Below are positions 58,024 through 64,000 of a stretch of DNA of 64,000 nucleotides, one piece after another; position 1 is the first letter of the stretch; each line of letters begins with the position of its first letter. This stretch comes from an uncultured Sulfurovum sp. (GTDB taxonomy: Bacteria > Campylobacterota > Campylobacteria > Campylobacterales > Sulfurovaceae). The notes beneath the pieces were generated by a model. The model was not told the origin of the DNA and did not search any database. It saw nothing but the letters and a program-made list of their open reading frames with translations. The DNA is taken from the NCBI GenBank assembly GCA_913055205.1, contig CAJXJN010000005.1, forward strand, positions 1-64,000, written 5' to 3'. The translations under genes and the position numbers were made by a program.

Positions 58024-58377
58024 TTACGAAAACAACCTCGAAAAAAACGATCCTTTCCCCGCCAGTTTATCGATCAAATTGAAATAGTATGCTTCATCTT
58101 TCAACCCAAGCTCCGGATATTTGAGTTTTTCGTTTGGCATGACAACAATGGTGAATGGTACGGACTGTATGTTGAAAGCCTGAGCCAGTTTCGGGTTTCT
58201 GCTTACGTTACACTTTACAACAGGTATGCCGTTTTCCTCTCCATACTTTTCAAGCCTTTCATCTATGAGCTGTGTCAACATTTGGCAAGGAGCGCAGGTA
58301 GGGGAGTAGAAGTCTATAAAGACAGGCTGTTCATTGTTCTTGATGATCTTTTCATAATTTTTATCTGTAAGTTCCAT
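58024..58377 (-). CDS. thioredoxin
   Basis: FIDFYSPTCAPCQML; IQSVPFTIVV. Confidence 0.9.
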   Translation of the reverse strand: MELTDKNYEKIIKNNEQPVFIDFYSPTCAPCQMLTQLIDERLEKYGEENGIPVVKCNVSRNPKLAQAFNIQSVPFTIVVMPNEKLKYPELGLKDEAYYFNLIDKLAGKGSFFSRLFS

Positions 58378-58487
58378 GAAGCATTGTATCTATATTTAGC
58401 TTGGAGATATTATGTGATAATAAGCAAAAATACGACAATAAACAAGTAGAATAAAGAACTTTGTTTAACATAATGAAAAGGTGAAAC

Positions 58488-59453
58488 ATGACACCCAGAG
58501 AGTCCATTAAAATATTATTAGAGAGAATGAATGAAGAGATCATAGGACAGGAACACATTGTCGAGAGATTCGTTATGGGCCTGCTTGCTGATGGCAACCT
58601 GATAGTGGAGGGACTGCCGGGACTGGCAAAGACCAGAGCCGTACGTGCAATGGCAGATGTGATCGATGCCAAATTTTCCCGTATACAATTTACCCCGGAT
58701 CTGCTTCCTTTGGATGTTACAGGGCAGGAACTGATATATGAAGAGAACGGAAAGCATATCTTCCGTTTTCACGAAGGTCCTATATTTGGAAATATCATAT
58801 TGGCAGATGAGATCAACCGTGCTCCGGCAAAAGTGCAGTCTGCTATGCTTGAAGCTATGGAAGAACGACAGGTGACAGTGGCAGGAGAAACACATAAACT
58901 TCCCAAACTGTTTATTGTGATGGCAACACAGAACCCCATAGAACAAGAGGGGACCTATCCTTTGTCAGAAGCACAGAAAGACCGGTTTCTGATGCATGTA
59001 GAGATTACCTATGTCAATATGGAATCAGAATTCAAAATGATCAAGATGGTGCAGGAAGAGAAACATAAAGAGAAACAACAGAAAGCAAAGATCTCCCAGG
59101 AGATGATCTTTGCGGCACGTGATGAAGTTGCACAGGTAGAACTCAGTGATGAGATCGGACATTATATTGTTGAGCTGGTATTCTCAACACGCTATCCGCT
59201 TCGCTACAGCAAACAGCTTGAAGTCATGATCGATGTCGGGGTCAGCCCAAGAGGCTCTTTGGCACTGACCCAGTGTGCACAGGTACATGCATGGATGAGG
59301 GGAAGAACAGAGGTAACAGTTGAAGATGTACAGGCTGTTATTCATGATGTTTTCCGCCACCGTTTGATCATAAGCAAGCATTCACGTTTTAACAATATAA
59401 AGATCGACGAAGTTGTAGATATTATTTTAAAACAGGTTCCGTTGCCAAAATAG
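58488..59453 (+). CDS. MoxR-family AAA+ ATPase
   Basis: EGLPGLAKTRAVRAMA, ADEINRAPAKVQSAMLEAMEERQVTVAGET, ATQNPIEQEGTYPLSEAQKDRF. Confidence 0.94.
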   Translation: MTPRESIKILLERMNEEIIGQEHIVERFVMGLLADGNLIVEGLPGLAKTRAVRAMADVIDAKFSRIQFTPDLLPLDVTGQELIYEENGKHIFRFHEGPIFGNIILADEINRAPAKVQSAMLEAMEERQVTVAGETHKLPKLFIVMATQNPIEQEGTYPLSEAQKDRFLMHVEITYVNMESEFKMIKMVQEEKHKEKQQKAKISQEMIFAARDEVAQVELSDEIGHYIVELVFSTRYPLRYSKQLEVMIDVGVSPRGSLALTQCAQVHAWMRGRTEVTVEDVQAVIHDVFRHRLIISKHSRFNNIKIDEVVDIILKQVPLPK

Positions 59454-59527
59454 TGATTTGTATGGTGCAGTATAAATGATGTATCTGTATGTATATGAAG
59501 AAAAAAGTGGCTGAAAAATGACCTTGG

Positions 59528-59914
59528 CTAAATACTGGGTTCCCAGCGGTTAGGCAAGAGTTCATCCAGTGTCATGTATTTCTCTTCGGATACATAGACC
59601 TTTGTATCTATATTTTTGCAGTCGATCTGAAACATCAGTTCCCTGCAGCGTCCGCATGGTGCGATAATAGAATCCAAATGTATGGCAACGATCATTTCGA
59701 TCCGTGTTTCCCGATGTTTTAACATTTCAGCAATGGCTGAATGCTCTGCACAAAATCCGATACCGCAGGCTATTTCTATGTTGATACCGGTGTACACATT
59801 TCCTTGTACCGTTAAAAGGGCAGAACCAACGGCTCCTGCAGAAAAATCAGGACGGCTAAGCGTATATTCACCAACAACTTTACGTGCTTCTTCTATTAAC
59901 TCTTCTGCGCTCAT
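59528..59914 (-). CDS. cdd: cytidine deaminase-family protein
   Basis: CAEHSAIAEML and PCGRCREL zinc motifs. Confidence 0.85.
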   Translation of the reverse strand: MSAEELIEEARKVVGEYTLSRPDFSAGAVGSALLTVQGNVYTGINIEIACGIGFCAEHSAIAEMLKHRETRIEMIVAIHLDSIIAPCGRCRELMFQIDCKNIDTKVYVSEEKYMTLDELLPNRWEPSI

Positions 59915-60016
59915 AATACCCCTCTTGATACAGTAATAACGACAGTATATCAAAATCCAAAAAAGAAGGAAACAGGCTGATGAGGTTATTCAGAGGTTCT
60001 ATAGTAAAATACCAAT

Positions 60017-60238
60017 ATGGAACAGAATATTAAAATAGAATTGAAACAGACTACAGTAGAAAACCTTCAGGCTTTTTCAGAGATCCTGAAAAAGGATATC
60101 AACACGATACTGGAAGAAGCACTGGAACAGTACTTTGAAAGTGAACAGCAGAAGCTCCTGGAGAAGAACAGGGATGATGAAAATGCCATGACGAACCTGG
60201 ATTATGATGAGTTCTGGGACGGGTTGGACCTGGGTTAG
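60017..60238 (+). CDS. small acidic protein, possibly antitoxin/CopG-like
   Basis: 73 aa ORF abutting the next gene; IKIELKQTTVENLQAFSEILKKDINTILEEALEQYF. Confidence 0.6.
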   Translation: MEQNIKIELKQTTVENLQAFSEILKKDINTILEEALEQYFESEQQKLLEKNRDDENAMTNLDYDEFWDGLDLG

Positions 60239-61093
60239 ATGCAGCAACTCAAAGAGCATCTTTCCCGTAAGCTGGACAAAGAAGTCAATACTATACACTT
60301 CTTTGCAAAAGGGCAGATAGGGGATATTTATAAAATAGATACGTCAGAGTCAAGCTATATACTTAAAACTTCAGAACCCTCGGACAGACTTATTACAGAA
60401 GCAAAGATGCTCCAGGATATTAATAAATATGATATCCCTGTCCCCAAGGTGTATGCTGCTGCTGAAACCTATCTGCTTTTAGAATATATAGAAGAGAAGA
60501 GACTGGAAAAAGAGATACAGGAGAGAACTGCCGCCCGGGTATTGGCAGACCTGCACAGTGTGACAAATGAGAGTCGTATGTACGGCTACTATTATGATAC
60601 GACCATTGGACCTTTCAGACAAAATAATGAACAGACCCAATACAATTGGGGACTTTTCCTGGGGCAGATGCGTATCATGCCTATGGCAGCTGTCTGTTAT
60701 GACCGGGGACAATTGGACAGACAGACAATGGAAAGACTCGAAAGGTTAAGCAGAGACATCTACAAGCGTATCGATATGAGCACCATCATGCCTTCTCTCC
60801 TGCACGGAGACCTGTGGAGCGGTAATATATTGTTTAATATTAAAGGTGCAGTATTGATCGATCCTGCACTATACTTTGGAGACAGAGAGATGGAACTGGC
60901 TTTTATCCTGATGTTCAATACCTTTGGTGAGACATTTTTTAATGCCTATACAGATGTACATCCTTTAAGTGATGATTTTTATGATACAAAGGTACCACTC
61001 TATCAAATATATCCGACTTTGGTACATATAGCACTTTACGGTGGTGCGTATACCGGACAACTGGAGAATCTGCTTCAAAGGTTGAAGGTATGA
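60239..61093 (+). CDS. fructosamine kinase / APH-fold kinase
   Basis: LLEYIEEKR, LLHGDLWSGNILFN, LIDPALYFGDREMELA. Confidence 0.9.
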   Translation: MQQLKEHLSRKLDKEVNTIHFFAKGQIGDIYKIDTSESSYILKTSEPSDRLITEAKMLQDINKYDIPVPKVYAAAETYLLLEYIEEKRLEKEIQERTAARVLADLHSVTNESRMYGYYYDTTIGPFRQNNEQTQYNWGLFLGQMRIMPMAAVCYDRGQLDRQTMERLERLSRDIYKRIDMSTIMPSLLHGDLWSGNILFNIKGAVLIDPALYFGDREMELAFILMFNTFGETFFNAYTDVHPLSDDFYDTKVPLYQIYPTLVHIALYGGAYTGQLENLLQRLKV

Positions 61094-61584
61094 AGAAGTG
61101 GAATATAAGATCAATATTCAAAGAGATGGTCACAATAACAGCAGCAGTATTTATATTAACTAATATAATAAGTTATGTGCGTAAACCCGAGCTTGTGCAA
61201 ACCAAGCTGCCGAATATAGAAGCAGCGCTTCTGGACGGCAGTCAATTTAAAGTGGAAAAGGGTAAACCGCTGGTCATACACTTCTGGGCTACATGGTGTC
61301 CCACCTGTAAACTTGAAGCACCAAATATAGAGAGAGTATCAAAAAAATATGAAGTCCTGACCATTGCAGTCAATTCCGGAGATGACAAGAAGATAAAAAC
61401 CTATCTGAAAGAGAGAGGGTTGACATTTAAAGTGTTGAATGACAGTGACGGAAAGTGGGCAAGACAGTTTAAAGTAGAAGCTTTCCCTACAACATTCATC
61501 TATGATGGTCAAGGTGAACTGAGGTTTACAGAAGTAGGTTATACGACAACGGCAGGATTGTTGGCGAGATTGGGATTTCTGTAG
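61090..61584 (+). CDS. TlpA/ResA-like thioredoxin
   Basis: IHFWATWCPTCKLEAP; start overlaps previous stop (atga). Confidence 0.92.
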   Translation: MKKWNIRSIFKEMVTITAAVFILTNIISYVRKPELVQTKLPNIEAALLDGSQFKVEKGKPLVIHFWATWCPTCKLEAPNIERVSKKYEVLTIAVNSGDDKKIKTYLKERGLTFKVLNDSDGKWARQFKVEAFPTTFIYDGQGELRFTEVGYTTTAGLLARLGFL

Positions 61585-61662
61585 AGTAGCAGGAAGGAAC
61601 CAGCCTACGGATATTTAATGAAAAAAGAGTAAAATACGACCAATAATACAGAAGGAAACAAA

Positions 61663-62202
61663 ATGAGTATAGATAAAGCATTGATGGAGAGATCCGGTGG
61701 CAAGTGTGAACTTTGCGGTTCAGAAGAAGGTTTGACAGCGTATACCGTAGCACCCAAAGATGAAGCTATCGTTATCTGCAGTACCTGTGCCGCTTCCATA
61801 GAAGATCCTACGCAGAATGAAAAACACTGGAACTGTCTGCATGACAGCATGTGGAGTACAGAACCGGCAGTGCAGGTCATGGCATTCAGACTGTTGACCA
61901 AACTGGGTGCGCAGGACCAACTGGATATGATGTACCTTGAAGATGACGTTAGAGCATGGGCAGAAGAAGGGCTGGCAGATGAGAGTGTAGAGCCCACAAG
62001 AGACAGTAACGGGAACATACTCAATGAAGGTGACTCCGTAACGATCATCAAAGACCTGCCGGTCAAGGGTGCAGGCTTTACGGCTAAACAGGGAACAACA
62101 GTGAAGAACATCCGTATGGCACCGGGTGACCCGACACATATTCAGGGTCGTGTGAACGGAACGATGATCTTTTTGAAAACAGAGTTTTTGAAGAAGCTGT
62201 AA
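61663..62202 (+). CDS. PhnA-like zinc-ribbon protein
   Basis: CELCGSEEGL...CSTCAA; DSNGNILNEGDSVTIIKDLPVKGAG. Confidence 0.9.
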   Translation: MSIDKALMERSGGKCELCGSEEGLTAYTVAPKDEAIVICSTCAASIEDPTQNEKHWNCLHDSMWSTEPAVQVMAFRLLTKLGAQDQLDMMYLEDDVRAWAEEGLADESVEPTRDSNGNILNEGDSVTIIKDLPVKGAGFTAKQGTTVKNIRMAPGDPTHIQGRVNGTMIFLKTEFLKKL

Positions 62203-62546
62203 ACCTTCCTCGCCTTTTTACTGCTTTCTCCTGCCAGGTAGTACGGTAGGAGTATTCAGGATATTTTTCATTACAGGGAAATATCCATTTTATATCTTTC
62301 CTCCATTTATCTTAAACCCGGAATATGCATTAGAGATCACCAATCTCTCACAGATCGTTGTCTCATGGGCATTCACAAAGAACCATCGATTAACCTACGG
62401 GTTAAACTCAAATTCTTTCTAAACACCCATGAGGTAAGTATCAGTGAGATATTTGGCAATTCTAATACATATTCAGGGTTAAATAAGTTCCATTTCTGCC
62501 AATTTGTGTGTATAATAAAAAAGACGTAACTAAAGTGAGGTTTACA

Positions 62547-63500
62547 ATGGATAAATTATTGCTTGAAGAGCTCTATTACCTTATGGTATTGGGCCGGCAG
62601 TTTGAGTATGCGGCAAAAGAGCACTATATGCAGGGCAATATTTCAGGTTTTCTGCATCTGGATATCGGGCAGGAAGCATTGAGTGTAGCTTCTATGAAAG
62701 CGTTTGAAAAAGGAGATGTCTTTACCACCTACCGTGAACATGTGCTGGCGCTTGCCAGAGGGATCGACCCCGGATCTGTCATGGCGGAACTCTTCGGCAA
62801 AGTGACCGGTATCAGTAAAGGAAGAGGCGGGTCAATGCATTTGTTCGATCCTTCACACTTCTTTTACGGAGGAGATGCAATTGTCGGTGGGCAGTTACCC
62901 AATGCAGTGGGATGTGCCTATGCACGTAAACTGCAGGGAAGTGAATACGGTGTGCTGGTTCTGTTCGGTGACGGAGCGAGTAACGGTGGAGCGTTCTTTG
63001 AATCGCTTAATATTGCTTCAGCACAAAAACTTCCTCTGGTCTTCCTGTGTGAGAACAACCAGTATGCTATCGGGACACGCATCGACCGGGTGAGTCCATT
63101 TGAAAAACAGGCGAACAAAGCCAAACCTTATATGCCGACCATGGAAGTGAACGGGATGGATCTCATAGCGGTCTATGAAGCAGTTTCCAAAGCACAGCAG
63201 TATGTCAGTGAGGGGCATGGCCCTATTTTTGTTGAAGCGATGACCTGCCGTTTTGAAGGGCACTCTATGAGTGACTCCAACAGTTACAGAAGCGCACTGG
63301 AGATGAATATCTGCAAATCCAAAGATCCTATAGAATCACTTAAAAAGAGACTTGATCCGGGAATGGCAGAAACACTTGAAAGCAAAGCGGAAAAAGAGAT
63401 CGAAGAAGCGGTAGCATTTGCTCTCAACTCTCCTGAACCGGATATTTCCGATCTGAAAAAATATACATTTACCCGGGAGTTACAGCATGTTGTATCGTGA
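62547..63500 (+). CDS. pdhA: pyruvate/2-oxo acid dehydrogenase E1 alpha
   Basis: TYREHVLALARGIDPGSVMAELFGKVTGISKGRGGSMHLFD; GDGASNGGAFFESLNIA ThDP motif. Confidence 0.93.
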   Translation: MDKLLLEELYYLMVLGRQFEYAAKEHYMQGNISGFLHLDIGQEALSVASMKAFEKGDVFTTYREHVLALARGIDPGSVMAELFGKVTGISKGRGGSMHLFDPSHFFYGGDAIVGGQLPNAVGCAYARKLQGSEYGVLVLFGDGASNGGAFFESLNIASAQKLPLVFLCENNQYAIGTRIDRVSPFEKQANKAKPYMPTMEVNGMDLIAVYEAVSKAQQYVSEGHGPIFVEAMTCRFEGHSMSDSNSYRSALEMNICKSKDPIESLKKRLDPGMAETLESKAEKEIEEAVAFALNSPEPDISDLKKYTFTRELQHVVS

Positions 63501-64000
63501 AGCACTCAATAAAGCACTTGATGAGATGATGGAAGAGGACAGAAATGTTGTTGTTCTGGGAGAAGATGTAGGGCTGGTGGGAGGAGCTTTCCGTGTCACG
63601 GAAGGTCTTTTTGCCAAATACGGTGAAGAGCGTGTCATTGATACACCTATAGCAGAGTTGAGTATCGTAGGAAATGCTGTAGGGATGGCTATAGGAGGTT
63701 TACGTCCTGTGGCAGAGCTCATGACAGCCAATTTCTCCCTGCTTGCTTTTGATCAGATCATGAATCATATGGCAAAACTGCATTATATGAGTGCGGGGAA
63801 GATCATTCTTCCCATGATCGTAAGATTTCCCCAGGGGGTCAGTAAGCAGCTTGCAGCACAGCATTCTGAAAGTTATGAACAGATGCTGAGTGCAGTACCC
63901 GGACTGATCGTATGGGCTGTTTCTGATCCGAATTATGCTTATCATGCAATGAAGAAAGCGATCATGATGGATGATCCTGTGATCTTTATAGAGCATGAGT
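63487..64000 (+). CDS. pdhB: pyruvate/2-oxo acid dehydrogenase E1 beta (truncated by window end)
   Basis: translated directly: MLYREALNKALDEMMEEDRNVVVLGEDVGLVGGAFRVTEGL...; no stop before 64000. Confidence 0.93.
   Translation, partial: MLYREALNKALDEMMEEDRNVVVLGEDVGLVGGAFRVTEGLFAKYGEERVIDTPIAELSIVGNAVGMAIGGLRPVAELMTANFSLLAFDQIMNHMAKLHYMSAGKIILPMIVRFPQGVSKQLAAQHSESYEQMLSAVPGLIVWAVSDPNYAYHAMKKAIMMDDPVIFIEHE

Overview
Chromosomal window with Campylobacterota character, probably Sulfurovum-like (inferred from protein families and gene order). The backbone includes rseP/yggS, pgsA–SDR–dapA–M16 peptidase–pyrD–OMP–ABC exporter–cysS–murJ, ruvA, murF, a moxR-type ATPase, cdd and pdhAB. About 4.7–19.3 kb is a metal-homeostasis block: HME-RND efflux operon, Zn/Mn-type ABC permease plus binding protein with no ATPase gene in the window, porins, feoA/feoB, and small secreted Cys/His proteins. 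About 31.5–41.2 kb is an envelope/redox block: tandem-duplicated beta-barrel genes, a DUF89 protein, OMPs, a two-component system with two co-oriented envelope genes, and a nine-CXXCH multiheme lipoprotein. The most unusual region is about 51.1–56.6 kb. It is visibly AT-rich and bracketed by a direct repeat of the 3' end of a fused TRAP permease gene. It carries a dGTPase homolog, two adjacent uncharacterised ORFs, an intact Y1/REP-associated transposase between inverted hairpins, several truncated Y1 transposase relics, and two accessory ORFs. Several unrelated REP/REPIN-like inverted palindromes occur elsewhere, along with pseudogene relics (porin C-terminus, MscS C-terminus, a small Cys/His ORF lacking a start). 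No rRNA, tRNA or CRISPR array was recognised. All calls come from reading the sequence and supplied ORF translations; no database search was run.
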